DNA of 64,000 bases from the NCBI RefSeq assembly GCF_900112375.1, contig NZ_FOLS01000007.1, positions 2,620-66,619 on the forward strand. Direction: 5' to 3'. The position numbers were made by a program, and so were the translations under genes. This DNA is from Pseudomonas citronellolis (GTDB lineage: Bacteria > Pseudomonadota > Gammaproteobacteria > Pseudomonadales > Pseudomonadaceae). The notes under the pieces are model-generated. The model did no database searches and was not told the DNA's origin. It was given only the letters and a program-made list of their open reading frames with translations. Below are positions 16,958 to 30,112 of the stretch, in pieces (position 1 is the first letter of the stretch; each line of letters opens with the position of its first letter).

Positions 16958-17932
16958 ATGGCACGGGGCGGAATCAACAAGGCACTGGTACAGAAAGCAC
17001 GCATGGCCATACTGGCCCGCGGGGAAAACCCGAGCATCGATGCCCTGCGCGTCGAGCTGGGCAACACCGGCTCCAAGACCACCATCCATCGCTACCTGAA
17101 GGAGCTGGAAGCCGAGGCCGGCGGCACGGCCGGGCATCCCCTCGCCTTCAGCGAAGAGTTGGGCAACCTGGTGGCGCAGCTGGCCGAGCGCCTGCAACAG
17201 GAAGCCCGCGACTCGGTGGCCGAGGACCGCGCCCGGCTGTCCCGCGAGCGCCTGGACTACCAGCAGCAGGTCCGCGGCGCCCAGGCGCGCATCGAGCAGC
17301 TACAGGCGCAGAACCAGGCGCTGGAGGCGCAACTGCGGGAAACCCGCGAGCAGCTGGAACAGACGCGCCAGCAGAAGCACCAGGGCGAGCTGACCAGCGC
17401 GCGCCTGCGCCAGGCCGCCGGCGACCTGGAAACCCGCCTGCGCGAACGCGACGCGCAGATAGCCTCGCTGGAGGAAAAGCACAACCACGCCCGCTTCACC
17501 CTGGAGCAGCAGCGCCAGGCCATGAAGGAACATCAGGAGCAGGAGCAACGCCAGCACCAGGCCCAGCTGCAGCAGCTGACGGAAGAACTGCGCCAGTCCC
17601 AGCAGCACCTGGCCGCGCGCCAGGACGAGCTGACGCGGCTGAACCGCGACAACGAGCGCCTGCTCACCGAGGCGCGCCTGCTGCGCGACCAGCAGCAGGA
17701 ACAGCAGCAACAACTGGCCCGCCACACCCTGGCGATGGAAGCCCTGCGCCAGGAGCGGGCCCAGGCCGAAGGCGCCCGCTCGGTGCTGGAGCAGCGCAAC
17801 CTGGCCCAGGGCGAGGAACTGGCGCGCCTGGAACAGCACGGCCGCGAGCAGTCCCGGCAATTGCAGGCCCTGCAACAGCGCCTGCAGGAGCTGAGCCTGG
17901 CGCTGCGCGACGAAGCGCCGGGCGCGTCCTGA
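16958..17932 (+). CDS. KfrA-like DNA-binding coiled-coil protein
   Basis: This 324-residue protein has an N-terminal KfrA-type DNA-binding domain (about residues 1-60, with GENPSIDALRVELGNTGSKTTIHRYLKEL read in two parts) and then an almost uninterrupted coiled coil of Gln, Glu, Arg and Leu to residue 310. KfrA of IncP plasmids binds its operator and forms filamentous structures that aid partitioning. Chromosomal relatives in Pseudomonas are common and of uncertain role. The GC content and codon use match neighbours, and it lies next to aceEF, so it looks resident rather than plasmid-borne. Confidence 0.85.
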   Translation: MARGGINKALVQKARMAILARGENPSIDALRVELGNTGSKTTIHRYLKELEAEAGGTAGHPLAFSEELGNLVAQLAERLQQEARDSVAEDRARLSRERLDYQQQVRGAQARIEQLQAQNQALEAQLRETREQLEQTRQQKHQGELTSARLRQAAGDLETRLRERDAQIASLEEKHNHARFTLEQQRQAMKEHQEQEQRQHQAQLQQLTEELRQSQQHLAARQDELTRLNRDNERLLTEARLLRDQQQEQQQQLARHTLAMEALRQERAQAEGARSVLEQRNLAQGEELARLEQHGREQSRQLQALQQRLQELSLALRDEAPGAS

Positions 17933-18150
17933 AGGGCCTTCTGCGACTTATTGCCGGTGGCGCCCCGCGTCTTGCCAGCTAGGCTATAGCGACCACCCGG
18001 GTTTCTTTCGCAGCGACCAGCAGCCTCCCGCAAGCCGGGACGTCGGCACTGCCGGCGATTGGTCCAGCGGCTTTCCGGCCCCTTCGGCCGGGGGATTGCC
18101 CGGGGCGCTGAACAAGCGTGGACCTATCGCAACCGGCAAGGTATTCCGCA

Positions 18151-20799
<2,649 letters not shown>

Positions 20800-20810
20800 G
20801 GAGAAGCATC

Positions 20811-22421
20811 GTGAGTGAGCTGATCCGCGTACCCGACATCGGCAACGGCCAGGGTGAAGTCATCGAGTTGCTGGTCAAGGTCGGCGACAAGATCGAGGCC
20901 GAGCAGAGCCTGCTGACCCTGGAGTCCGACAAGGCCAGCATGGAAATCCCCGCGCCCAAGGCCGGGGTGGTGAAAAGCATCAAGGTCAAGGTGGGCGACA
21001 CCCTGAAGGAAGGCGACGAAATCCTCGAACTGGAGGCCGAGGGCGGCGCCGCCGAAACCCAGGCCGAGGCCCCCGCCCCGGCCGCCGAGGAACCCAAGGC
21101 AGCGCCGGCCGCAGCGCCCGAGCCGGCGCCCCGGGCAAGCGGCGGTGGCGGCGTGCAGACGGTGCGCGTGCCGGACATCGGCAATGGCCAGGGCGAGATC
21201 ATCGAGCTGATGGTCAAGGTCGGCGAGCGCATCGAGGCCGACCAGGGCCTGCTGACCCTGGAATCCGACAAGGCCAGCATGGAAATCCCCTCGCCCGCCG
21301 CTGGCGTGGTCAAGGCCCTCAAGGTGAAGCTCGGCGACACCTTGAAGGAGGGCGATGAAATCCTCGAGCTGGAGGCTGAGGGCGATGCGGCTCCGGCGCC
21401 AGCACCCTCGACACCGGCAGCGACGGAAGCACCTGCGGCGGAAGCCAAGCCCGCCGCCGCGCCGGCGAAGGCCGAGGCGCCGCCTCCGGTGGGCGCGCCC
21501 AGCCGCGACGGCACCAAGGTCCATGCCGGCCCGGCCGTGCGCATGCTGGCCCGCGAGTTCGGCGTCGAGCTGGCCGAAGTGCAGGCCACCGGCCCGAAAG
21601 GCCGCATCCTCAAGGAAGACGTGCAGCTCTTCGTCAAGCAGCAGCTGCAACGGCCGAAAGGCGCGGTGGCAGGCGCCGGCGGCGCGGGCATCCCGCCGAT
21701 CCCGGAAGTCGACTTCAGCAAGTTCGGCGAAGTGGAAGACGTGGCCATGACCCGCCTGATGCAGGTCGGCGCCGCCAACCTGCACCGCAGTTGGCTGAAC
21801 GTGCCCCACGTGACCCAGTTCGAGTCGGCCGACATCACCGAGGTGGAAGCCTTCCGCGCGGCGCAGAAGGCAGCGGCGGAAAAGGCCGGCACCAAGCTGA
21901 CCATCCTGCCGATCCTGCTCAAGGCCTGCGCGCACCTGCTCAGGGAACTGCCGGACTTCAACAGCTCCCTGGCCCCCAGCGGCAAGGCGCTGATCCGCAA
22001 GAAGTACGTGCACCTCGGCTTCGCCGTGGACACCCCGGACGGCCTGCTGGTGCCGGTGATCCGCGACGTCGACCAGAAGAGTCTGCTGCAGCTGGCCGCC
22101 GAGGCGGCGGAGCTGGCGGAAAAGGCGCGCACCAAGAAGCTCTCGGCCGACGCCATGCAGGGCGCCTGCTTCACCATCTCCAGCCTCGGCCACATCGGCG
22201 GCACCGGCTTCACGCCGATCGTCAATGCGCCGGAAGTGGCGATCCTGGGCGTGAGCAAGGCGACCCTGCAGCCGGTGTGGGACGGCAAGGCCTTCCAGCC
22301 TCGCCTGATGCTGCCGCTGTCGCTGTCCTACGACCACCGCGTGATCAACGGCGCGGCGGCGGCGCGCTTCACCAAGCGCCTGGGCGAGCTGCTGGGGGAC
22401 ATCCGAACGTTGTTGCTGTGA
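20811..22421 (+). CDS. aceF: Dihydrolipoamide acetyltransferase (pyruvate dehydrogenase E2)
   Basis: AceF forms the core of the pyruvate dehydrogenase complex and transfers acetyl groups to CoA. The 536-residue protein has two lipoyl domains, each with ESDKASMEIP carrying the lipoyl-lysine (Lys41 in the first), joined by Ala/Pro-rich linkers. A peripheral E1/E3-binding domain (VRMLAREFGVELAEV) follows, and then the catalytic acyltransferase domain ending in SYDHRVINGAAAARF with the active His. Start is GTG with a GAGGAGAAG site. It is directly behind aceE. Downstream lies a long repeat-rich non-coding stretch. Confidence 0.98.
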   Translation: MSELIRVPDIGNGQGEVIELLVKVGDKIEAEQSLLTLESDKASMEIPAPKAGVVKSIKVKVGDTLKEGDEILELEAEGGAAETQAEAPAPAAEEPKAAPAAAPEPAPRASGGGGVQTVRVPDIGNGQGEIIELMVKVGERIEADQGLLTLESDKASMEIPSPAAGVVKALKVKLGDTLKEGDEILELEAEGDAAPAPAPSTPAATEAPAAEAKPAAAPAKAEAPPPVGAPSRDGTKVHAGPAVRMLAREFGVELAEVQATGPKGRILKEDVQLFVKQQLQRPKGAVAGAGGAGIPPIPEVDFSKFGEVEDVAMTRLMQVGAANLHRSWLNVPHVTQFESADITEVEAFRAAQKAAAEKAGTKLTILPILLKACAHLLRELPDFNSSLAPSGKALIRKKYVHLGFAVDTPDGLLVPVIRDVDQKSLLQLAAEAAELAEKARTKKLSADAMQGACFTISSLGHIGGTGFTPIVNAPEVAILGVSKATLQPVWDGKAFQPRLMLPLSLSYDHRVINGAAAARFTKRLGELLGDIRTLLL

Positions 22422-22448
22422 TCCGCGCCGCCGGCTATCAACGCTTTT

Positions 22449-22515
22449 CGTAGGAGCGAGCTTGCTCGCGAACAAACGCGGTGCCATGCGGTTCGCGAGC
22501 AAGCTCGCTCCTACG
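22449..22515. repeat. REPIN (inverted REP pair)
   Basis: Inverted arms with CGTAGGAGCGAGCTTGCTCG core flank a spacer of about 20 bases. Arms equal those of the REPIN at 11128-11197. The position directly after the aceF stop is typical for REP elements and may stabilise the aceEF messenger. Confidence 0.85.
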
Positions 22516-22625
22516 AGGAGCCCCCCCGGTGCGGCCTGCGAATCGCGCGCAGGGCGCGCTCCTACATGGGAATGGTGCCCAGTGGGGTACACAGGGGTCC
22601 CAGGCAACTCCGACCTCGCCACCCA

Positions 22626-22671
22626 CTCCAAACGGCCCCCTCTCCCTCCGGGAGAGGGCTGGGGTGAGGGC
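22626..22671. repeat. 46-base direct repeat, copy 1
   Basis: Identical to 22922-22967. The core is a palindrome of CCCTCTCCCT and AGGGAGAGGG type followed by GCTGGGGTGAGGGC. Related shorter palindromes occur near 268, 11455, 11540 and 22710. Confidence 0.8.
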
Positions 22672-22921
22672 AACGGACTCCGCCGACACTCCACTGCCAA
22701 ACCTCTACTCCGCTCCCCCACCCTAACCCTCCCCCGCAAGCGGGAGAGGGAACCGTTCAGCGTGAAGCGCAATCACCAAACTCCCTGAACCCACGTGCAA
22801 AGCACTGGGTTATTTCCCTTCGGGCCAGCGCAAGCGCTGTTGGTGATGGAGCCGCGTCCCGCGTTCGCGGGAATGGCGGGGGTAGTGAGGAGTAGCAGGA
22901 CAACTCCGAACTCACCCCCCG

Positions 22922-22967
22922 CTCCAAACGGCCCCCTCTCCCTCCGGGAGAGGGCTGGGGTGAGGGC
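22922..22967. repeat. 46-base direct repeat, copy 2
   Basis: An exact second copy of 22626-22671, about 296 bases away in the same orientation. It lies about 160 bases before the AaeB-like gene, so its hairpin could influence the leader of that transcript. Confidence 0.8.
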
Positions 22968-23128
22968 GACGGGCTCCATCAACACACCACTGCCGAACCC
23001 CTTTCCCTGCCCCCCATGCACCGAGCGAACCGTCCCCATCGACTATGCTTCCCGATAACGGGGCCGCGCCGCCCTTGATGCGCGCCACCTGAGCGGGCCG
23101 CAAGCCTCAGCCGGAGCCTGTCGACGCC

Positions 23129-25126
23129 GTGTTAGCCAGCCCTGCCCTGACCGCCTTCATCGCCCCCAGCGGCCCTGCCCTGCGCTTCGCCGGCAAGACC
23201 CTGCTGGCCGGCGGCATCGCCCTCTGGCTGTCCTTCCGCCTGGACCTGGAACAGCCGCAATGGGCGCTGATGACGGTGTTCATCGTGTCCCAGCCGCTGT
23301 CCGGGATGGTCGTCGCCAAGGGCCTGTTCCGCCTGCTCGGCACCCTGGTGGGGACCAGCATGGCGGTGCTCATCATGGCCCTGTTCGCCCAGACGCCCTG
23401 GCTGTTCCTGCTGGTGGTCGCGCTGTGGATGGGCCTGTGCACCGCCGCCTCGACCCTGCTGCGCAACCACGTCTCCTATGCCTTCGTGCTGTCCGGCTAC
23501 ACGGTGGCGATCATCGCCCTGCCGGCGATCAACGTGCCGCTGCAGGTGTTCGACCAAGCCGTGGCGCGCTGCACGGAAATCTGCCTGGGCATCGTCTGCG
23601 CCTCGGTGGTCAGCGCCACCCTGTGGCCGCAGCGGGTCGAGGAAAACCTCGCGCGGGTCGCCCGCGAAACCCTCGACGCGGCGCTACAGGCGGCGGCCAA
23701 CGCGCTGCGCGGCCAGGCCCGCGAGCCGGAAGGCATCCTCCAGTTGCTCGGCCGGATCGTCGCCGCCGACGCCCAGCGCGACCACGCCTGGTTCGAAGGC
23801 CACCAGGGCCAGCGCCGCGCGTTGGCCTTGCGCACCCTGTCGCGCGACGTGCTGAGCCTGCTGCGCACCGCCCGCGGGGCGTCGCGCCAGCGACAGGTGC
23901 TATCGCCCGAAGCGCAAGCGCAGCTGCAACCCTGGCTCGATGAACTGCTGGCGCTGCTGCCGCGCCACACCCCCGAACAGTTGCAGGCGCTGCGCTACCG
24001 CCTGCTGCAGGCCAGCGCCGACGAGGCCCTGGACAACGACCTGCGCTACTGCCTGGCACGCTGCGCGGTGCTGCTGATCAAGGTCGAAGCCGCCGAAACG
24101 GCCGCCGCCGGGGTGGCCAGCGGCGAGTTCAGCGGTGATGCCAGCAGCGGCCTGTCCTGGCACCGCGACTGGCTGATGGCGCTGTTCTACGGCCTGCGCA
24201 GCGCCCTGGCGCTGCTGGGCATCGCCGCCTTCTGGCTGGCCAGCGCCTGGCCGGCGGCGGTGGGCGGCATGCTCATGGCCGGCATCCTCTGCAGCCTGTT
24301 CGCCAACCGCGACAACGCCGTGGAGCTGAGCATGAGCTTCCTGCGCGGCATCCTCTACGCCCTGCTGGCGGCCATAGTGGTGGACCAGTGGCTGCTACCA
24401 CAGTGGAACGGCTTCCCCCTGCTGTGCATGGCCCTGGGCGTGCCGCTGTTCTTCGCCGCCCTGGGCATGGCCGGGCCGCCGGCGCTGATCGGCACCGCCA
24501 CCACCTTCGCCATCCAGTTCATCACCTTCATCGCGCCGCGCAACGACATGCACTACGACTTCGCCAGCCTGCTCAATTCGGCTCAGGCCACGGTCATCGG
24601 CGTGGGCTTCGCCGCCATGGTGTTCCGCCTGCTGGCGCTGCCGCCGGACTGGGTGATCCGCCGCCTGGGCCAGGCCATGGCGCTGGACCTGGGGCGCCTC
24701 ACCCGCTACCCGCTGGACCAGGCGGAAAGCTGGTTCGGCGGGCGCATGGCCGACCGCCTGATCCGCCTGGCGCGGCACTACGCGCTGCTGCCCCAGGCCA
24801 TGCAGCGGCGCTGGCTCGACGGCCTGCTGGCGCTGGACATGGGCAGCGAGCTGCTGCACCTGCGCCACTGCCTGGCCGGCGCCCGCGGCGTGCTGCGCAA
24901 GCGCCGGCAGGTCTTCCTCGGCAGCCTGGGCGACCTGTTCCAGGCCGGCCCGGCCCCGGGGCGCGAGGCGCGCCTGGACGCACTCTGCGACGACCTGGAC
25001 GCCGCCCTGCGCAGCGACCCTGGCCACCAGGCCGAGAACAACCGCCTGGCCCGCGCCGCGCTGCGCCAGTTGAGCAACACCTGGCGCGTCTGGTGCCACC
25101 TGGAGGACGAGCATGGCCCTGGTTGA
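23129..25126 (+). CDS. FUSC/AaeB-type aromatic acid efflux protein
   Basis: This 665-residue inner-membrane protein belongs to the FUSC (fusaric acid resistance) / AaeB family. It has two blocks of about five hydrophobic segments (about residues 15-170 and 345-505), each followed by a soluble cytoplasmic domain. The motif QWALMTVFIVSQPLSGMV is typical of the N-terminal block. The start is GTG at 23129. The downstream DUF1656 protein overlaps its end by 14 bases and a HlyD-type periplasmic adaptor follows, giving the standard aaeB-aaeX-aaeA unit for efflux of p-hydroxybenzoate-like or fusaric-acid-like compounds. The actual substrate is unknown. Confidence 0.9.
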   Translation: MLASPALTAFIAPSGPALRFAGKTLLAGGIALWLSFRLDLEQPQWALMTVFIVSQPLSGMVVAKGLFRLLGTLVGTSMAVLIMALFAQTPWLFLLVVALWMGLCTAASTLLRNHVSYAFVLSGYTVAIIALPAINVPLQVFDQAVARCTEICLGIVCASVVSATLWPQRVEENLARVARETLDAALQAAANALRGQAREPEGILQLLGRIVAADAQRDHAWFEGHQGQRRALALRTLSRDVLSLLRTARGASRQRQVLSPEAQAQLQPWLDELLALLPRHTPEQLQALRYRLLQASADEALDNDLRYCLARCAVLLIKVEAAETAAAGVASGEFSGDASSGLSWHRDWLMALFYGLRSALALLGIAAFWLASAWPAAVGGMLMAGILCSLFANRDNAVELSMSFLRGILYALLAAIVVDQWLLPQWNGFPLLCMALGVPLFFAALGMAGPPALIGTATTFAIQFITFIAPRNDMHYDFASLLNSAQATVIGVGFAAMVFRLLALPPDWVIRRLGQAMALDLGRLTRYPLDQAESWFGGRMADRLIRLARHYALLPQAMQRRWLDGLLALDMGSELLHLRHCLAGARGVLRKRRQVFLGSLGDLFQAGPAPGREARLDALCDDLDAALRSDPGHQAENNRLARAALRQLSNTWRVWCHLEDEHGPG

Positions 25127-25325
25127 ACAGCCCCTGGGCGGCGTCTACGTTAGCCCGATGTTCCTCTACGCGCTGCTCGCCCTGGCCCTGACCATCGCGC
25201 TGCGCAAGCTGCTGCAGGCCACGCCGGCGGGGCGCTGGATCTGGCACGAGGCGCTGTTCGACTGCGCCCTGTTCACCCTGCTGCTGGCCGCCGTCACCTG
25301 GTGCGCCGGCGTCGTCAACGGATAA
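25113..25325 (+). CDS. DUF1656 small membrane protein (AaeX-like)
   Basis: This 70-residue protein has two hydrophobic segments (about residues 16-36 and 48-68) and a conserved basic, aromatic middle (RKLLQ, GRWIWHEALFD). DUF1656 proteins always sit between FUSC permeases and their HlyD-type partners and are presumed small subunits of the pump. It overlaps the permease gene and has a GGAGGA site before its ATG. Confidence 0.9.
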   Translation: MALVEQPLGGVYVSPMFLYALLALALTIALRKLLQATPAGRWIWHEALFDCALFTLLLAAVTWCAGVVNG

Positions 25326-25338
25326 CGAGGAGCATTGC

Positions 25339-26199
25339 GTGCGAGGCTTCCTGCGAGTGCTGACCACCCTGCTGGTGGTCGCCGCCGCCGTGCTGGCGGG
25401 GCTCTGGCTGTGGCGCTACTACATGCTCTCGCCCTGGACGCGGGACGCCCGGGTGCGCGCCGACGTGGTGGTGATCGCCCCGGACGTGTCCGGCTGGGTC
25501 ACCGAGCTGCCCATCGTCGACAACCAGAAGGTCAAGGCCGGCGACCTGTTGATGCGCATCGACCGCGACCGCTACCAGGCCAATCTAGACCAGGCCCGCG
25601 CCCTGGCCGAGACGCGCAAGCAGGAATACCTGCTGCGGCAGAGCGAGGCCAACCGCCGCAAGCGCCTGACCAGCGCGGCGATCAGCGCCGAGGACCGCGA
25701 GACCGCGCAGCTCAACGCCAACATCGCCAACAGCCAGTACCAGGAAGCCCTGGCCGCGGCGCACCTGGCCGAGATCAACCTGCAGCGCAGCGAGGTGCGC
25801 GCCCCGCGCGACGGCCAGGTGACCAACCTGCGCCTGGCCCAGGGCAACTACGCGCAGACCGGCCAGGCGGCCATGGCCCTGGTGGACCAGGGCTCGTTCT
25901 ACGTCACCGCCTACTTCGAGGAGACCAAGCTGCCCGGCATCCACGTCGGCCAGCGCGCGCGGGTAACGCTGATGAGCGGCGAACGTGTGCTCAAGGGCCG
26001 GGTGCAGAGCATCAGCAGCGGCATCACCGACCGCAACGCCCTGCCCGACACCCAACTGCTGGCCAACGTCGAGCCGACCTTCAACTGGGTGCGCCTGGCC
26101 CAGCGCATCCCGGTGCGCATCGAGCTGCTGGAGGTGCCGAAGGACATCCACCTCAGCGCCGGCATGACCGCCACGGTCAATATCGAGGCCAGCCGTTGA
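25339..26199 (+). CDS. HlyD/AaeA-type periplasmic adaptor (membrane fusion) protein
   Basis: This 286-residue membrane-fusion protein has one N-terminal anchor (about residues 5-27), a split biotinyl-lipoyl-like domain (VVVIAPDVSGWVTELPI and the later VRAPRDGQVTNLRL), an alpha-helical hairpin rich in Ala, Arg and Gln, and a beta-barrel region. It would couple the FUSC permease to an outer-membrane factor, none of which is encoded in this operon. Start is GTG at 25339 after a GAGGAG site. REP elements begin 14 bases after its stop. Confidence 0.92.
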   Translation: MRGFLRVLTTLLVVAAAVLAGLWLWRYYMLSPWTRDARVRADVVVIAPDVSGWVTELPIVDNQKVKAGDLLMRIDRDRYQANLDQARALAETRKQEYLLRQSEANRRKRLTSAAISAEDRETAQLNANIANSQYQEALAAAHLAEINLQRSEVRAPRDGQVTNLRLAQGNYAQTGQAAMALVDQGSFYVTAYFEETKLPGIHVGQRARVTLMSGERVLKGRVQSISSGITDRNALPDTQLLANVEPTFNWVRLAQRIPVRIELLEVPKDIHLSAGMTATVNIEASR

Positions 26200-26451
26200 A
26201 AAGGCCCAAGAGCATCGCGGGCGGAGTCCGCTCCTACGATTCCAGGGAAGCACGATCGTAGGAGCGGACTCTGTCCGCGATAGCCGGAGGTCCCGGTGCG
26301 ATTCGCGGATGAGATCCGCTCCTACGCCGCCCCACCCGCACCATTCCCTGTAGGAGCGGGCCCTGCCCGCGAATCGCGCGCAGGGCGCGCTCCTACAGTT
26401 GTCGTGAGGCATGCGCAGAAGCGGACTCCGTCCGCGATCGAACCCACACGA
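26200..26451. repeat. REP cluster between efflux operon and MFS gene
   Basis: It contains a REPIN with arms 26214-26238 and 26257-26281 (same family as 153-220), a second imperfect pair with arms near 26298-26322 and 26350-26374, and the 28-base REP copy 26369-26396. It separates two convergent transcription units, so the hairpins may act as a bidirectional transcription end. Confidence 0.8.
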
Positions 26452-27582
26452 TCAACGCCGCCAGGCACACCCCAGTGCGCTGAGCGCCAGCACCGCCGCG
26501 GCGCCGGCGTAGGCCCAGAAGGCCGGCACCACGGGCAGCAGCACGCCGGCCAGCATCGGCCCCAGGCCCGCGCCTATGTCGCGCCAGATGGCGTTGCCGG
26601 CCAGGGCCTGGATGCGGTTCTGCGGGTTGCGCTGGGCCACCAGGGTCATCACCAGCGGCAACTGCAGGGCGCGCAGCAGCAGGACCAGGAAGGCGCCGGC
26701 GAACAGCCAGTGGCTGCCGAAGATCAACAGCGCCGCCGAGGTCGCCAGGGACAGCGTCACCAGCATGCGCAGCGCGCCGAAGTGGTCGGCCAGGCGGCCG
26801 CCGAAGGGGCTGAAGAGCATCTCGCTGAGGTAGCGCACCGCCATCAGGATACCCGCCACCAGCACGCCGGTGCCGCCCAGGTGGCTTTCCGCGTACAGCG
26901 ACAGGCCGAAGATGAACAGGCCGTCGAGGGTCACGCCCTCGATGAAGGACCAGGTGGCGATGCTGTCCGGCAGGCGCAGGCGGCGCCCGCTCGGGGTATG
27001 CAGGTCGTGCCCCTGGGCCGGTAGCGAGCGCGCCCGCCACAGGCCCAGCAATGCGCTGGCGAAGAGCACGAAGAACACGCTGCGCGGCCCCCAGGCCTGG
27101 GCCATCACCGCCGCCAGCGGCAACGCCAGCATCGGCCCGATGGAGATGGTCGCCCGCGAACGCCCGGCGCGGCGCGCGGCGCCCTGGGCCTCGGCGGTGG
27201 CCAGGGTCTGGGTGCTGAGGTTGAAGCTGGCGTAGCTCAGGCCCCACATCAGGCGCAGCACCAGCAACGCGGCGACGCCGGAGAGCGTCGCATAGCCCAG
27301 CGCGCACAGCGCCGAGGCCAGCGCCGCCAGGCTGCAGGTGGCGCGGTCGCCGTGGCGGGCGTAGAAGCGCACCACCCAGCCGTAGCCGACGATGCGCACC
27401 AGGCGGTTGGCCGCCAGCAGGATGCCCGCCTGGGCCAGGCTGACGCCGAAGTCGGCGGCGTACATCGGCAGCAGCAGGTAGAGCACCACGTCGCCGGGCA
27501 GGCACAGGCCGAGGACCTGGGCGGCGCGGCGGGAATCGTTATCGGCGCGGCGCAGGCGCGGCTGCGCGGGGTCTGACGACAT
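26452..27582 (-). CDS. MFS transporter, unknown substrate
   Basis: This 376-residue membrane protein of the major facilitator superfamily has eleven to twelve hydrophobic segments. It shows the loop motif GRLADHFGALRM between the sixth and seventh or later segments and NPQNRIQALAGNAIWRDIGAGLG late in the protein. It is somewhat shorter than the usual 390-450 residues. A GGGAGG site precedes the ATG. It lies 75 bases downstream of the fused ABC transporter gene on the same strand, so it could be part of that operon; the substrate is not predictable. Confidence 0.85.
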   Translation of the reverse strand: MSSDPAQPRLRRADNDSRRAAQVLGLCLPGDVVLYLLLPMYAADFGVSLAQAGILLAANRLVRIVGYGWVVRFYARHGDRATCSLAALASALCALGYATLSGVAALLVLRLMWGLSYASFNLSTQTLATAEAQGAARRAGRSRATISIGPMLALPLAAVMAQAWGPRSVFFVLFASALLGLWRARSLPAQGHDLHTPSGRRLRLPDSIATWSFIEGVTLDGLFIFGLSLYAESHLGGTGVLVAGILMAVRYLSEMLFSPFGGRLADHFGALRMLVTLSLATSAALLIFGSHWLFAGAFLVLLLRALQLPLVMTLVAQRNPQNRIQALAGNAIWRDIGAGLGPMLAGVLLPVVPAFWAYAGAAAVLALSALGCAWRR

Positions 27583-27657
27583 GGTCCCTCCCGGACGACA
27601 AGGCGAGCGCGCACCTTACCCGATGCGCGCCCGCCTGCCGAGGGGGAAGTGCCCGGC

Positions 27658-29220
<1,563 letters not shown>

Positions 29221-29273
29221 CTCGGCGGACGGGCCCGGCGCCGGGCCCGTCTCTCATCTTGCGTTGAAACGGA

Positions 29274-30077
29274 TTACTCGGCCGCGGCTTCTTCCAGGGC
29301 GTACTTCTGCAGGATGGCGGCGAACTCGCCGCTGTCCCTGGTCTTCTGGAAGGCGACCTTGAGCGCGTCGTACAGCGCCTGGTTGCCCTTCTTCACGTAC
29401 ATGCCCAGGGTCTGCTTGTAGATCAGCTCCTTGGAAGTGACCACCACGCGGCCCTTGGAGCGCTCGGCGATCATGTGCGCGGCGCCGGAAATCTCCACCT
29501 GGGCCTGCACGTGCCGGGACAGCAGGGCCTGGGTCACTTCCGGGGCGGACGGGTATTCGCTCACCGTGATGGCGCCCTTGCCGTTGGGTTCGCAGTAGCT
29601 CTTCGACAGCTCGGCGAACTTGGCCACCCAGGTAGTGCCCTGCTCCAGGCCGACCTTCAGGCCGCAGAGGTCCTCGGGCTTCTCCGGCTTCAGCTCGCTG
29701 CCGGCCGGCACCATGATCGCCGCGCCGGTCTGCGCGTAGGGGATGGCCATGGCCTGGGCGGTGCGCTCGGGGGTGATGTACATGCCGGAGATCACCGCGT
29801 CGAAGTGCCCGGCGTTGAGCCCGAGGATCAGCCCGGAGAACTTGGTGTTCAGGTAGCTGGGCTCCAGGTCCATGTGCCGGGCCAGGGCCGCGGCCAGCTC
29901 GGGGTCGGAACCCACCACCTTGTCGCCGTCGTAGGACTCGAACGGCGGGTAGGTGATTTCCATGCCGATCTTCAGTTGGCCGGGCGTGGCGGTGACGGCG
30001 GCGCAGGCACCGTGCACGGTGCCCAGCAGGGCCGCGCCGAGCGCGCCGGCGGCCAGGAGGGTGCGGGTGGTTTTCAT
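29274..30077 (-). CDS. Polar amino-acid-type ABC substrate-binding protein
   Basis: This 267-residue periplasmic binding protein of family 3 has a signal peptide (about residues 1-26, ending CAA). The mature protein starts with the classic LKIGMEITYPPFESYD motif, then GSDPELAAALARHM, FDAVISGMYITPERT and LKVGLEQGTTW. It serves the fused permease/ATPase downstream. The family binds amino acids, opines or related amines; the ligand here is unknown. The linked oxygenase and isomerase-like genes suggest import of a compound that is then oxidised. Confidence 0.92.
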   Translation of the reverse strand: MKTTRTLLAAGALGAALLGTVHGACAAVTATPGQLKIGMEITYPPFESYDGDKVVGSDPELAAALARHMDLEPSYLNTKFSGLILGLNAGHFDAVISGMYITPERTAQAMAIPYAQTGAAIMVPAGSELKPEKPEDLCGLKVGLEQGTTWVAKFAELSKSYCEPNGKGAITVSEYPSAPEVTQALLSRHVQAQVEISGAAHMIAERSKGRVVVTSKELIYKQTLGMYVKKGNQALYDALKVAFQKTRDSGEFAAILQKYALEEAAAE

Positions 30078-30112
30078 CGTGATTGCTCCAGGGTCGAGTG
30101 GGAATGCGCAGT

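Larger units (their letters stand above)
22422..23128. repeat. Repeat-rich non-coding region after aceF
   Basis: No gene is supported over about 700 bases. It holds a REPIN (22449-22515) with the same arms as the one at 11128-11197. A 28-base REP-like element at 22538-22565 is repeated exactly at 26369-26396. A 46-base sequence occurs twice in direct orientation (22626-22671 and 22922-22967) and contains a CCCTCC / GGGAGG palindrome. Open frames here run through the repeats on both strands and have no recognisable product. Confidence 0.8.

Noticed and set aside
16958-17932. KfrA-like gene as a sign of a plasmid or integrated plasmid
   Set aside because: Neighbours are core genes (aceEF) and composition is normal; there are no replication, partition or transfer genes nearby.
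22449-22515. CRISPR-like repeat pair
   Set aside because: The units are inverted, not direct, with one spacer only; they are REP elements found at several intergenic sites.
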